64,000 nucleotides of DNA from the NCBI GenBank assembly GCA_028386065.3, contig JAKUCV010000928.1, positions 68,517 through 132,516 of the forward strand, given 5' to 3'. A model generated the notes under the pieces. That model ran no database searches. It was not told where the DNA came from and saw only the letters and a program-made list of their open reading frames with translations. The translations under genes and the position numbers were made by a program. Numbering within the stretch: position 1 is the first letter of the stretch; every line of letters begins with the position of its first letter. This stretch comes from Turnera subulata. Taxonomy: Eukaryota; Streptophyta; Magnoliopsida; Malpighiales; Passifloraceae. Positions 46,367-57,575 of the stretch are shown here, one piece after another.

Positions 46367-46717
46367 TGATAACACATAAAAAGTTCACTCTCAGCCTAGC
46401 AACAAGGTCAAGCCCGGGTCCAAGGTCAAGCTTTGGGCCCGAGGAAACATATAAGGTCCAAGTCCAACTTAGACCCCCAAGAGCTTGGATTCTTCTATAA
46501 ATAGCCATCTAATGCAAGGTAAGAGGGTAAGCTGCTCATTCCTAAAAGTTTATCTTTTCTCTCTTGCTCCTCCTCTCTACAAAATCTTTCCTCTGACTTA
46601 GGCATCGGAGGGTCTTCCAGGGTCACAAACCCTGGGACACCCCGGGTCCTACTCTTTGTTGATTTTACAGGTCAGGAGCAAGCAACAAGGACCTACCGAT
46701 AAATCCAAGATTTGTCA
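46367..46717 (+). repeat. Gypsy right LTR
   Basis: 351 bp, matching 32311-32661 with 7 differences by eye; followed by GAATG. Confidence 0.95.
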
Positions 46718-48023
46718 GAATGAAAGATGATCATTTGATGTTTCATGTTCGTTTCATTTTGCTATGGAATGCATGCCTGAGTTCTTTCGGCGCTAAGTGT
46801 TGATATAGGATGCCATTCTCTGTTTACTTCAGAAATGGGACTCTGAAACGTGACTATGTTATATAGTGCTGACTCATTCAAACTTGTTTGCTTGGAGGAA
46901 CAAACATTGGACTGACCCATTTTAATTTCGGGAACAGAACCTCGCACACACGCCATCAACCCAAAACGAAGTAACTAATCCGCGTTAGTGTTTTTTTTTC
47001 TTCTCTAAATTATAAAAGCTAGAGTAAACCTGAAATCTGAAAATTTAAAGCCTTTTCAGATAATAAATTTTCGGTTATTTGTGTTATTCAATTTTACAGT
47101 TCTTGAAAAGTCAAAATTGAGTTACATGGATTAACTATTACTCCCTCTGATCCACAATAGATGTCGTTTAAGGTATTTGCACTCCCATTAAGGGAAGCAT
47201 TAAATAGATCTATTTTTATTAAATTTTGATATTTAAATTACTAATCTATCCTTTTTATTCTCCCAAGAAATAAAAGTATGGGTAAATAAGAAAATAGTTA
47301 GGAAGTAGTTGGTTAATTAAATATGGGTAAACATGGAAAAAAAATTTAATGCTTGCTAAACGTCATATATTCTGAAACAAAATTAAAAGTCTTAAGCGTC
47401 ATCTATTGTGGATCAGAGGGAGTAACTAGTAGCCATGGTTTCCGACAAAATGTTTAGCTGTCTTTTTTTCTGTCAAAATTATGCTAATCGATTTATTGAT
47501 ATTAATCACCAAAATAGAAAACGTTTAATCAACTATAGGGCAGACAACAATTATTGTGCATGCTGCATACATCCTGTGACGTAAAACCAGAGTTAGTTCT
47601 TTTCTCTTATCCGTAACGGTCCAAACGTGTACTCACCAAGCTTATCCACCCGGAAAAGGCTTACCCGTTCAAGAAAACGATTAGAAAAGCACATCTAAGA
47701 TTCCCATAATTACGTCTTTGGTTAGTGGGAATATAATAAAAGGGAAAGCAAAAGTTGATTATTACATATACTTTTCTTAACACAACACAATCATGGATGG
47801 ATGGATTGGTCTTCTGTAATTAATGTTAATGTTAGCTCTTTTTTTTTTACTGCCACCAAACAAGTTCCACTGGATTTGGTTTTTCCACACATAAATTCAC
47901 ATGCTCAATACGACTTTTGCAAAGGGAATTTCCACAGATTCACACCACACCGAATTTGATACTCCTCCTATTATAATAATAGAAACCCATTATTTTTTTA
48001 ATATGATCCTAGTGAGGGGGGCA
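46718..48023. other. Resumed copy 4 flank and PADRE upstream region
   Basis: 46718 to about 47600 continues the flank of copy 4 and aligns with 22444-23103 after copy 3. Homology ends near GTTAGTTCTTTTCT (about 47591-47604), the right end of the duplicated unit. A Stowaway MITE is inserted at 47141. No gene is seen before the PADRE promoter. Confidence 0.7.
47139..47424. mobile_element. Stowaway-type (Tc1/mariner) MITE, 282 bp
   Basis: Inverted ends CTCCCTCTGATCCACAATAG (47141) and its complement (to 47422) extend about 28 bp and are flanked by TA on both sides. The empty site lies after copy 3 (ACTATTAACAAG, near 22901-22912), so it inserted after the copy 3/4 duplication. Confidence 0.95.
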
Positions 48024-48030
48024 TATAAAA
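48024..48030 (+). promoter_or_regulatory. TATA box of the PADRE gene
   Basis: TATAAAA about 80 bp before the ATG at 48106, in GGGCATATAAAAGAGAG. Confidence 0.6.
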
Positions 48031-48105
48031 GAGAGACATATTATATACCATCCAAACACATTAACTTGCTTTTCATTAGTTGACAACTTTTCGAAAGAGA
48101 GAAAG

Positions 48106-50026
48106 ATGGGAAACACCGTAGGGAGAGGAAAGAAAGCAAAGGTGATGAAGATCAATGGCGAAATGATCAAGTTAAAGACTCCTGTTAGGGCAGGGGAGGT
48201 AGTCAAGGACTACCCAGCTGGGTACGTGTTATTGGAATCGGATGCAGTGAAGCATTATGGAATACGAGCAAAACCTCTGGAGCCACAAGAAGAATTGAAG
48301 CCCAAGAAGGTATACTTCCTGGTAGAACTGCCAAAATTTCCTGAAGACAAAGAGCAGCAGCAGCAGCCTAGGGCCAGGAGGGTCAGGTCTGGCATTAACA
48401 TGACCGCCAAGGACAGGCTTGAGTGCCTGATGCTGTCCCGGAGAGCAGTCTCTGACTTGGAAATTAGACCCCGGACTTTGGATGGGTCAGGCCCGAGCGA
48501 TGGCGGCCCGGTGAGGGTGAAGGTGCGGCTGCCCAAAGCCCAAGTGCAAAAATTGATGCAAGAAAGCAAAGATGGTGGAGAGGTGGCCGAGAAGATTATT
48601 GATCTTTACATGGAAAATTCCGGCGAGCTTGACGGCCACCGGCATGTTCACTGGAAGCCGGAACTCGGTAGCATTACAGAGAGTTTTAAAGGCCCTAAGG
48701 TAACTTTTTCTTGAATTTAATTAATTAAGTTTGAAGAGGCATCTGCATGATCTTAATTTTTGTTTGATTGCATTTCTAAATTTCATAGCCGCCGACGAGG
48801 GGAAGGAATTGAATGTGACATTTTTTGCCGAGAATTGAATGTGACATGGTCCTACATGTTTCAAGTATTCGAATGGATGGCATAAATTGCATTTACTTAA
48901 ATGATTAAATTAACATTATCTTTAAAGGCTACCACGCTTTTCATCCGGAAAGATTATACTGTTATTGTCGTTTGTATGAGTGTGACCGATTCAATATATA
49001 GCATTTAGCAAGAATTTTCAACATGATTCCTTATTTTCGGAGCATGCATGTAGAAGTAGAACCATATTTTGTAGTTTACTTTGCAGAAAGAGTTTTGACT
49101 TTTGGAATGTTTCGTGAAAGAATTAATCGTTGATTTGCTTTTGACATTAGCTAGGTATAATTATCTTTGATTAATGTGGGGTAGAATGGTACTAATATTA
49201 ATATCGGGGGACCAAACTTAGCTAAATCTTAGAAGGAACAGGAATCTGGCTAGAATGTTCACAAAGGAACCCTTAGGATCTAAGTCACAAAGAGAAGGAA
49301 AAGCAAAGCAATAACAAGCATCAAATCAAAGTTCTGAGATCTTATTTTGCGTATGGTTTACCTGCAGTCATCTTATTGAGATGTTAATTACGTGCCTTGT
49401 TCACCATTTTCCTGGATACTGTACGTTAATCTTTCCAAGTAGTCTGCATGTGAGTTGATTAAAGTTTGAAAAGTTTAGCTTCAAATAGAGATGGGCCAAA
49501 ATCACAAAGAAGAAAGACAAAAGAGGTGACATACTTCCTAACTTCATCAACCTTGAAATCTTGGTAGTACATGCTATGATAAAATATTGGTCAAATTTAT
49601 TATGCCACAGCTTTTCCTAGTTTTGTATAGAGCAAAAGTGGGTCACATGCCTTGGCTATAAACCTTTGTTTTCTCTACCGTTACAACCACCAAATATTTG
49701 GTTGTCGACGTTGAAATATTGCTCTCAATAAACGGAATGTCATGTCATATGTGCAAAACATAAATGTAATACATAGATAACCACATAACCTAACATAAAC
49801 TTTTCTAAGACATGTTACATCAAGAGGAAATAAATGGGTATGGCCAAAGTAAGTGTTGGTTGGCATCAGACCATTTTGTGTGGACGTCATGTTTCATCAA
49901 TTAATTAATGTGCTTTTATTTGTACAAATTGTTCTCACAGGGAACTTTATTTTCTATATTTTGCAGAAGCGGGTGAGTTTCGTTCCAGATCAGGGAGAAA
50001 TTCATTTAGATGTAGCCTCTCACTAG
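48106..50026 (+). CDS. PADRE (DUF4228) domain protein, two exons, 217 aa
   Basis: Exon 1 is 48106-48699 and exon 2 is 49967-50026 (TAG); the intron is GT...TTGCAG. The N-terminus MGNTVG is a likely N-myristoylation signal (Gly2), which would put the protein at membranes. The conserved N-terminal block (VMKINGEMIKLKTPVRAGEV, YPAGYVLLES, LKPKKVYFLVELP) defines the PADRE/DUF4228 family of plant proteins. Exon 2 adds the KRVSFVPD motif often found at the C-terminus of this family, which is why I splice rather than end at the read-through stop at 48714. A Gln run and Arg-rich linker follow the domain. Family members are often induced by stress or pathogens; the molecular role is not settled. Confidence 0.88.
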
Positions 50027-50334
50027 CAAGGAACGAGGTAAAAAGCGTTGACTGAAGAAATAGTCAGATCCTGGAAGCTTCTTCTCCTTTTTGACCTTGT
50101 ACAAAGAAAGCTTGGCCAGAAATCTTTTTTTTTATAGCTATAGCATGTGAAATTACCTCGGCTTTAGGCATGAATCTTAAAATGTACATTTCCGTGTGCT
50201 ATTAATGTCAAGCGAGTTTGATGAAAGAAAAAAAATGTCAAAGCAGAGACATTAATTCAACTTGATAGCGGTTTTCTTCTGTTTAAAATAAATGCATCAA
50301 GAATGCACTCCATTTCTAATTTATTTCTTAAATA

Positions 50335-50602
50335 TTTATAGGATTTTTCTATCTTGTGTCCTAGGATATAGGTTAAGACACTAAAAAAGAAATACAATCT
50401 CGAAATTAATGAGCATTATTTTTCTAGTGACTGAAATAATCCTTCTATAAAAGTGATTGTATAATATAATTAATGTAAGACATAACAGACATAACAGTGA
50501 AAGGTTATTTCAGTCACTAACAGAATGATGCTCATTAATTTCGAGATTGTATTTCGTTTTTTTGTGTCTAAACCTGTGCCACAAGATAGAAAAACCTTTA
50601 TA
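50335..50602. mobile_element. Foldback/MITE-like element with ~95-bp inverted arms, unclassified
   Basis: The left arm begins GGATTTTTCTATCTTGTG (50341). The right arm ends CACAAGATAGAAAAACC (50596). The arms stay complementary through GAAATACAATCTCGAAATTA and GTGACTGAAATAA, leaving a short centre. TTTATA flanks both ends (50335-50340 and 50597-50602). There is no coding capacity. The transcript would form a long hairpin. Confidence 0.8.
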
Positions 50603-51337
50603 TACATGGCCCAAAGAATTTAGGAACTTGTAAATTTAGCTAATTAAATTTCGGTTTGTGCTTGTCTCAAGTCTAAATATTAAATTCAGGCTCTGCTCCT
50701 TAGAATTTTTATAGGCTTAAACTCGCTCAAATTGAACTTAAGCTCGGCTCATATAGTGCATCTTACTAAGCTAAATTCTTGATTATGGGTTACATGAGAT
50801 TATATCTATATGAACATTAATCAAACTGTGCCAGCAAATACCGTGGAAATTGTGTGTGAGGCGCATGGCGTGATCCGCTAAATATGCCACAAGATGACTT
50901 GACCGACACATCATTTGACAATTTGATTTCGCATTTTTGTGCCCGTATAATTATTCCTAAAAGTAAATGAATGGAGCAGGTCGAGAATTGTTGTTTCTCA
51001 AAGAAAAAAAAAATAGAATTAAGGTCTAAACTCAACCTCAAAAGTTGTAAATGTGATGCAAACTCACCCTTAATTCTACTTGGTGTTAAACATCGAGATT
51101 TGAGTATGAATTTGGAGCCCAAAAGTCTGCAACTTTTTGATCATTCATCATATTAGGATTTCAAAATCAAGGTATGTAAAAGAAGAAGAAGGAGAAGGAG
51201 GAAGAGGAGGAGGAGGTGATATTTTAGTATTTAAAAATGATTGAGATCCGTACTCCGTGACATTGTCAAGCGTCGAAACTGTTGTGATGTTGATTTGTTA
51301 TCCCTAAGTACAATAATGCAGCTTCGTCTAACTAATC

Positions 51338-51386
51338 AAGAACTGGCAACATTTGGTTCAAAAAAAAAAAAAAGAACTGGCAACAC
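51338..51386 (+). mobile_element. Micro-retroposon: 21-bp insert with 14-bp target duplication
   Basis: AAGAACTGGCAACA at 51338-51351 and 51373-51386 flanks TTTGGTTC plus an A-run (51352-51372). Confidence 0.85.
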
Positions 51387-51758
51387 TGAAAAAATTTTCA
51401 ATTCAATACCCTATACATGTTCTAGACATAATCCCCTAAACTAATCTGACGCGAGATTTTTGCAGATTAGGTGGCTTGATCTTAGGAAGCTTGGTTTATT
51501 GTGTCTACTCATTTGTTGAAAATGATCCGTCGGAACTTTGTATAATTTGTTAAAATGTTGATAGTAATATGTAAAATCTTTTACATTGTTCACCATCATT
51601 TGTTGGTTTGTATTTTAATTAGAGAGGTTATTGTCCCTTAAAGGTCCCAAATACGATCCATGTCTTATAAAGGGGCCAAACGTTCAACCCTTAGCTAAAA
51701 AAAATTAATGAGAATAAAAAGGTTGGAAACTCGAGTAACTAACTATGGGGGATAAAGT

Positions 51759-51800
51759 TCCTATATGTTTTTATTTTTTTGATAAATCCTATATGTTTTT
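51759..51800 (-). mobile_element. Micro-retroposon: 14-bp insert with 14-bp target duplication
   Basis: TCCTATATGTTTTT at 51759-51772 and 51787-51800 flanks ATTTTTTTGATAAA. Confidence 0.75.
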
Positions 51801-52683
51801 TTAATACAATATGTTATAGAAATAATGCAAGAGATATTGAGAATTTTATAGTAAATTTTCAACTAAAGCATGATTTTAATGAATGTGATGTGATGTGTTA
51901 ATTAAAAAATTTTAAATAGTGAACATTTGTGATTTTTTCCATATGTATAATGAGAGAACTTTAAGTGTGAATAATTGAAAAAGATGCAAAATTAGTATTT
52001 CAGTATCTCAATATTTTAGAAAAAAATGAATAAGTACTAGTTACTTTTTCTTGTTTTGAATTTTTTTTTTTGTGAACTGTCTAATTTTATTCGGTGGCAG
52101 TGGCACTGTAGCACCTCACTAAAAGGAGTAAATTGGCCCATACACTGTTTGGGCTTTATACGACGAAGAACAGTCTGCCTCACGGACAGCAAGTGCGAAC
52201 CCAACTTTTATTTCTCTTCGTTATCTTTGTAACATCTTAATCAAAAGTAGATTACCACTACTTGAATAGAAATCCACTCCAAGCCCTGGCCCTCAAAGGT
52301 TGGGTCACACTTCGATGTTCCACACTCTGTAATTAGATTTTCAAGTTCTTCAGTTACGACTCACGATCTTGATTGGTGGGTTGGATGATGGTTGCTAATG
52401 CTGTGTTATTGGGTGGATTAATTATAATGATTTTGCTCTCGAACACATGCGATGAAATTAGGCACAAGCTTCTTTGTATATTGAATGTCTATTGCACTAA
52501 CTAAGAGTATCATGATATAAGCCTAACTATAACTGTTCATAGACTAATATAGAGATGGACATTATCAAGCCTATGATAACACAAGATGATGATAACAAAT
52601 ACAACTGTACAGGAGATCGTCACTTATCCGCTGATATTTAGAAAGTATTACTGGGCACTCTAGTAATGGATTAGCTCACTTAA

Positions 52684-52740
52684 AAAGGTAGTGGACCACT
52701 TATTTGTGTTTTCTCACAAGAAAAAAGAAAGGTAGTGGAC
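52684..52740 (+). mobile_element. Micro-retroposon: 31-bp insert with 13-bp target duplication
   Basis: AAAGGTAGTGGAC at 52684-52696 and 52728-52740 flanks a 31-bp insert ending CAAGAAAAAAG. Confidence 0.8.
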
Positions 52741-53064
52741 TAACACCAATTTTGAATCAAGTGCACAATTGAGAAAAAAATTATTTGCGGTAATCTCCGC
52801 ATAATATTTGTCAAATTTAATTACAATTCGTACAGGTCACTTGATATATCATGAGTTCGCATCAGGAAAACATGACACAACCTATTGCTCTACCACAAAG
52901 CGCTTTTCGCAAACTAAAGTTGATTCATACAAAATTCTATAAACCAAAACAGTCAAACATGATTCAAAATTCTCCACTTGTAATGTTAAAAGAAGATGTT
53001 GTGCTTTCTGTGCATCCAATATCAATCAGCAACTCTTCCAACTTTTGTGGAAGGGGAACCAATC

Positions 53065-53508
53065 TTAACGCTTAGACACCGGATGAGGTGATTCAGGGAG
53101 CAAATTTCCTTCAGAGTCGTATAAAATCTTGCCTGAGAAATCCAAAGGACGGCACTTTTCTCCCTTGATGATCCCTTTCCTCCAAATAGCTCTATTATCA
53201 TCATCATCGTCATCGTCTTCCTCTTCTCCATCTTGCACCTTCCTCCAAGAAATCAACTTCACCATCAGAACAGCCTTGTCTTTAATATCACTGTTCAACT
53301 TCGAAAGAATCTTTTTCTCGCTTGATTCCGAAGAACGACTCTCCACCCCTCTTGGATTCTTTGATTTCTTGGTGCTGTGATGACTACCACATAGAAGTGT
53401 GACCATAGACAATACACCAAGTACTGCTGCTACAATAATGAGATACGAAAATGGAGCAGAAAGGAAAGACAAGCCCTGAATTGGGTGGCTTAAAAGAGGC
53501 CTCGCCAT
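53065..53508 (-). CDS. Plant-specific single-pass membrane protein, 147 aa, acidic
   Basis: The minus-strand ATG at 53508 (MARPLLSHPI) is preferred to the open extension upstream, which would reach past a TATA element at 53581-53588. Residues about 18-40 are hydrophobic (SYLIIVAAVLGVLSMVTLLC), likely a membrane anchor. A Ser/Lys-rich segment follows, then an acidic run (GEEEDDDDDDDN), and a C-terminal block (GEKCRPLDFSGKILYDSEGN) that recurs in uncharacterised plant proteins I recall. Trinucleotide repeats (ATC/GAT) encode the Asp run and may vary in length. No function is known to me. Confidence 0.7.
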   Translation of the reverse strand: MARPLLSHPIQGLSFLSAPFSYLIIVAAVLGVLSMVTLLCGSHHSTKKSKNPRGVESRSSESSEKKILSKLNSDIKDKAVLMVKLISWRKVQDGEEEDDDDDDDNRAIWRKGIIKGEKCRPLDFSGKILYDSEGNLLPESPHPVSKR

Positions 53509-53580
53509 TGGAATACAGAGAGAAAAGGATGATACTAAGAAACTAGGCCTTGCTTTTTGCACACTAATGATGGTAGGCGA

Positions 53581-53588
53581 TATATATA
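53581..53588 (-). promoter_or_regulatory. TATA element for the 147-aa gene
   Basis: TATATATA, 73 bp upstream of the minus-strand ATG at 53508. Confidence 0.5.
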
Positions 53589-54826
53589 CAATACATAAGA
53601 TAAGATGATGTAACGCCACGCCAGTGAAAAAAATTAACCCCGAGTCTTGACTCCCGACTCCTACCTACCAAATTCCACCACACCCCACTAAGTCAATAAG
53701 TCGTCGGTCCGCTTGATGACGTGGTAGAATAGGTCCACAGAAAGTGCTGATGTGTCAATTCCCTGTTGGTTGTTATTACAAAGTGGGCTCGGCCTATTGT
53801 ACCCGTTTCGATTGACTTAGACCAACAACTTGGGCCGTGAAGGAGGGGTCTGTTAAGTTTGTGTTTAATCTTGTTCCTTGTCAATGTTCAATGGTCCATG
53901 GTTATTATGTTGAAATGCATTTCCTGGTCTCACCTTTGCTTGGTTTGGATTTGAAGGAAGAATGTGGAGAGGCTTCTAAGCAAAGACCGTATAGCTAGTA
54001 GTACCTAAAGAACAAACATAAATATTTTAGTAGTGATAGTAGGAGGTTACATCTCTATTGTGTAGTTTTCTTTCCCTAGTGATGACTAGTATAATATTTG
54101 CTGCTTCGACCTATTTTCTCAGGCAGAACATCAAAATACAACCAGTCAAGTGTATGTATTCTAAATACATCCAAAGGAGAGGTAGGCCAACTTTAGCAGT
54201 CGTGGTAGGACATGCATTTCGTTGGGATGGTGCCAACAAAACGAATGTCAAATAAAACATTATGTGACAGGGGCTGGTCCAATTAGAATCGCAAAAAAAT
54301 TGAATGTAAAAAATATATTGATCAAAGTAAGCCATAATTTTCTAGTACTTTTTTAGTCTTAAATGTAGGTCAGAACTCGCATTAGTCTTGCAAATAAATA
54401 ATAATCAGCTTTCTAATGCAGCTCATACGCTATGGCGTAGTTGTAAGTGGATTTACTTATGATCCAGTGATCCGTTAATCATGAATTATATCATTGCTAA
54501 CTAATGGTAACCAAATAAAAGTTCTACTTCCCCATTGTCTTTAAAGACTGCCAACCAAAAATACATAAAAATAGATATGTCGACGCAAAATATCAACCAC
54601 TGTAGTGATTATGAAAGCCAAGTCAGTCCATGTTACTTATTATTACTTTAGTGAAAGTACACGCATCATCACAACATAACATACTAGTACAACAGATAAA
54701 GGGCCCGGACAGTTATCCAGTCACCATTAACACATAACAACAAACAAAGATTACATTACAACATTACAAGCCAACACAAACACCAAATTATAAGCTAATT
54801 CAGAAGAAGAAGAAGAAGACGGATAA
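53589..54826. other. Intergenic; nothing recognised
   Basis: AT-rich sequence with no convincing frame. 54798-54818 has a short GAA repeat near the 3' end of the next gene. Confidence 0.55.
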
Positions 54827-55054
54827 TTAAACGGGGATTGCATGGGTGACTCGTGGATAGACCACGATGGCAGGATGGGCCATGATCCTGCGACCCTTCC
54901 TCCGCTTAAAGAGGTAGACAAGAGCCCCTAACGGCCACTCCACCACCCCGGCGGCCACAAACGCCACGAACCCAAGAGTTGGACCGACCACTTTACACCT
55001 GCAAGGGTTGCTGGTGGTGCCACACTGGACGCATATTGGGAATCCAGCACCCAT
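54827..55054 (-). CDS. Small conserved membrane protein with Cys motif, 75 aa
   Basis: A minus-strand single exon, ATG at 55054. The N-terminus carries four Cys (8, 11, 18, 20) in CVQCGTTSNPCRC, a CxxC...CxC arrangement that could bind metal. A hydrophobic stretch follows (about 24-48, GPTLGFVAFVAAGVVEWPLG), then a basic RRKGRR and a C-terminal block MAHPAIVVYPRV. I recall this compact arrangement in uncharacterised proteins of many land plants. The function is not known to me. Confidence 0.7.
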   Translation of the reverse strand: MGAGFPICVQCGTTSNPCRCKVVGPTLGFVAFVAAGVVEWPLGALVYLFKRRKGRRIMAHPAIVVYPRVTHAIPV

Positions 55055-55876
55055 CTTTCAAACTTATTCACAGAAGATGATGATGAATTGGATGATTGAT
55101 GATGATGATCACCAAGAGATTCAAAGAGACCAAAGGAGCCAGGAAATTGTAAGTAACTGGACTGAAATCAAGAGGGAAATTGCAGGACTACTAGAAAAGC
55201 AACTTGTGGATTGGGTGTAATGTAACTGACTCCCCTGTTTATTAATTTATAAGTGATGATCAAGGACATATCCATATGGGAAATCTTTCACAAAGTAGTA
55301 TAATCTGCGTTTATGTGGCTTTGGGGGTTGAGTTCCACGTGTCCTTACGTGGGAACTGTGAGTTGCACACGTTGTTGTCTTGAAAACGGGTAAGGGACAG
55401 ATGTCCTGCTCTCCCTTTTTCGGGGCCCAGTTTTTCGTTAACGAAGCCATGATAGGTTTGGTTGTTTGAAAGGACCGCAAGTCCTCCACAGAGTCATGGG
55501 TTGACTTGATAGTTAATACTGCAATCGGGCTTCTTCTATTGGGTTGCGACAGTCTGTTAAATCCATTGATGAGCCCAAATAGTTGAATAGATCTATGGAT
55601 CAACGGGCCTAAAACTCCCAACCTAATATTTGGGCACTTTCTATGGATCAAACGAGGATTTGGGACTTACCTCTAAATATGAGAAATCCTACTGTCCTCT
55701 TGAGATGCTTCCTTTGGCGTACCTGGCTGTTCTTTTCTAGAATTCAATGGATAGGTTTGGCATTGACAGAAAATAGGGAACTTATTCTTGAAGTCTGGTT
55801 GGATGGTTCGGAGTTTTATTCTGCTAATATATATACGAATGTTTCCATCATTCAAGGCCTTGAATAAAAAGGGTAA

Positions 55877-56077
55877 AAGGTTTTGCTTTCTCAATCTTTT
55901 TTGCAAGGGCATACGATTCTCTTGTTGTCACTTGTCATCATATAGTGATCTAATGGACAAAAATGGCCACGGAAAAAGTACTTTTAGAACTAGCTAGAAA
56001 GGCACCATTACAATATACTTTACGATAGACAATCTTGATTATGATCAAATTTTAATTTGCACATCCATTTTTTTTGT
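55877..56077. repeat. Direct repeat, left copy
   Basis: About 200 bp, from AAGGTTTTGCTTTCTC through GGACAAAAATGGCCACGG and CAATCTTGATTATGATC. It matches 58012-58218 with small indels. It may be a fragment of an unrecognised element. Confidence 0.85.
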
Positions 56078-57298
56078 TTTAATTTTACTTTTTTTGTTTT
56101 GTTTTTGGCAATAGTAATGTTTTTTTTTTTGTCTGAAACATAATGTAATAGTAGTGGTTTTAGTTTTTAGGAACACAGAGGACATGTATTATAGTACCAC
56201 ATCTTTCCTATGTGTTAGTTCTTTTTTTTATGGAATTAATATGGAAATATTGACATATATAATAATGGTGATGATAAAGATGTTGGGTTAGGCTTAGCTT
56301 TGACTCCATCATAACCCAAAAAATCTAAGTGATGGGCTCATGTGTTGATAGATGGATTTGATATAGAATAAAGTAAAAGAAGGTCTTCTAATTCATTATA
56401 TTTCATAAAAAATTTTAGGTGGGATTAAGAAGGTTGCAAAATGATAAAAAAGATATCAGTGCAAGATCATCCACAAGCATATGATAAATATTAGGTAGAA
56501 AAACACCTATTTTTTTTACCCTGATGCTCCAGTTTTTTAGAACTAGGAGGGGGTGGCGCACAGGCAGATTCATCCCATCGAATTTTTCTGCCCAATATTG
56601 TTCTGCTCCACTACTGTGAGGTGGATGTTCATCACCAACTAACTACTTTGAGGTAGATGTTCATCAACAACAGAAAGTCTATGTCTCACCACCTAAAAAA
56701 ATAGTTTGTTACAATATTAACCATAATTTTACTAAATAAGATGCTTAAAATTAGGAAATTTTCAAAAGAAAAAGAAGGGTACCTTTGATAGTAGTTATCA
56801 CATGTGAAACCTTACTTAATTTTGGAGAAATTAATCATTCCCTTAACATCCATAAGAAGATAAATTAACATCCACAATAAAATAAAGAAAGTGTAAAGAG
56901 TGTAATTGTAATTGGTATATATATATAGACCGCAACCTCCTGAAACAAATCATTCTAGACAACCTTGCAGAGACTACAAACAGCTGTGTCTCACAGAGTC
57001 TCTAATAAGATAAACAAATTTTACACAAAAATTAGAATATAAAGATGAAAATAATACAAAGGGAATCATTTATATGCATAACCTCCTAACTAAAGCAATC
57101 CAACAAATGACAAAAATGTTGCATCAGATTGAAGTTGATATTTTACCGCATACAGTATATCCTCATAAAATCACTATCTATATAGAGACCACAACAGGAG
57201 TTTTGGTAAGATAATGAACAAAACCGAGTCTATGTGAAGTGCAGCTTACAAGAGTTCACCTTCCAAAGATGTTGCAATGCCTTTGATTATTCTGCATA

Positions 57299-57340
57299 AG
57301 AAAAATATATTTTTTTTTTTGGTAGAAACAGAAAAATATA
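57299..57340 (-). mobile_element. Micro-retroposon: 20-bp insert with 11-bp target duplication
   Basis: AGAAAAATATA at 57299-57309 and 57330-57340 flanks a T-run plus GGTAGAAAC. Confidence 0.7.
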
Positions 57341-57575
57341 ATTAGACGTGAACGATCGTTGGATCTGGCTGTATGAATTATTTGTGTGATGTTTCCTCTA
57401 ATGTATATTCAACACCATAGTCTCTGAAGACGACTCAGGCAACTCCGAGGAATAATGAAAAGTAAGCATATCATATCATGATAATGCCTTGAAACAGACT
57501 CTTTTTTCACACCAGAAGTTGTTATTCATTAATAGTTTACAATCTACTCAGAATTATGAATGTTTAATGATGGGT

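Larger units (their letters stand above)
32311..46717 (+). mobile_element. Ty3/gypsy retrotransposon, Tat lineage, with antisense ORFs and a nested element
   Basis: LTRs at 32311-32661 and 46367-46717 (351 bp each, TG...CA) are flanked by a perfect 5-bp duplication GAATG (32306-32310 and 46718-46722). The empty site survives downstream of copy 3 (TTATTGAATGAAAC, near 22440-22453). By eye the LTRs differ at 7 sites (2%). The primer-binding site TTGGCGCCGCCTGTGGG follows the left LTR, and a purine tract GAGCTGGGGGCTAG precedes the right one. Two RNase H domains in pol and antisense frames between pol and the right LTR are marks of the Tat lineage. The LTR-to-LTR span is 14.4 kb, of which 2.1 kb is a nested gag-only element. 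Confidence 0.96.
50027..53064. other. Intergenic between PADRE and the 147-aa membrane gene
   Basis: AT-rich, no supported gene. It holds the foldback element at 50341-50596, a purine-only microsatellite (AGAAGAAGAAGGAGAAGGAG, 51181 to about 51216) and the micro-insertions listed separately. Confidence 0.6.

Noticed and set aside
52851..53075. 74-codon plus-strand frame starting MSSHQENMTQ
   Set aside because: Overlaps the 3' end of the minus-strand 147-aa gene, no domain, no promoter signal.
56110..56155. Possible further micro-retroposon (GCAATAGTAATG / GTAATAGTAGTG around a T-run)
   Set aside because: The flanking repeat matches at only about 10 of 12 positions in AT-rich DNA; too weak to count.
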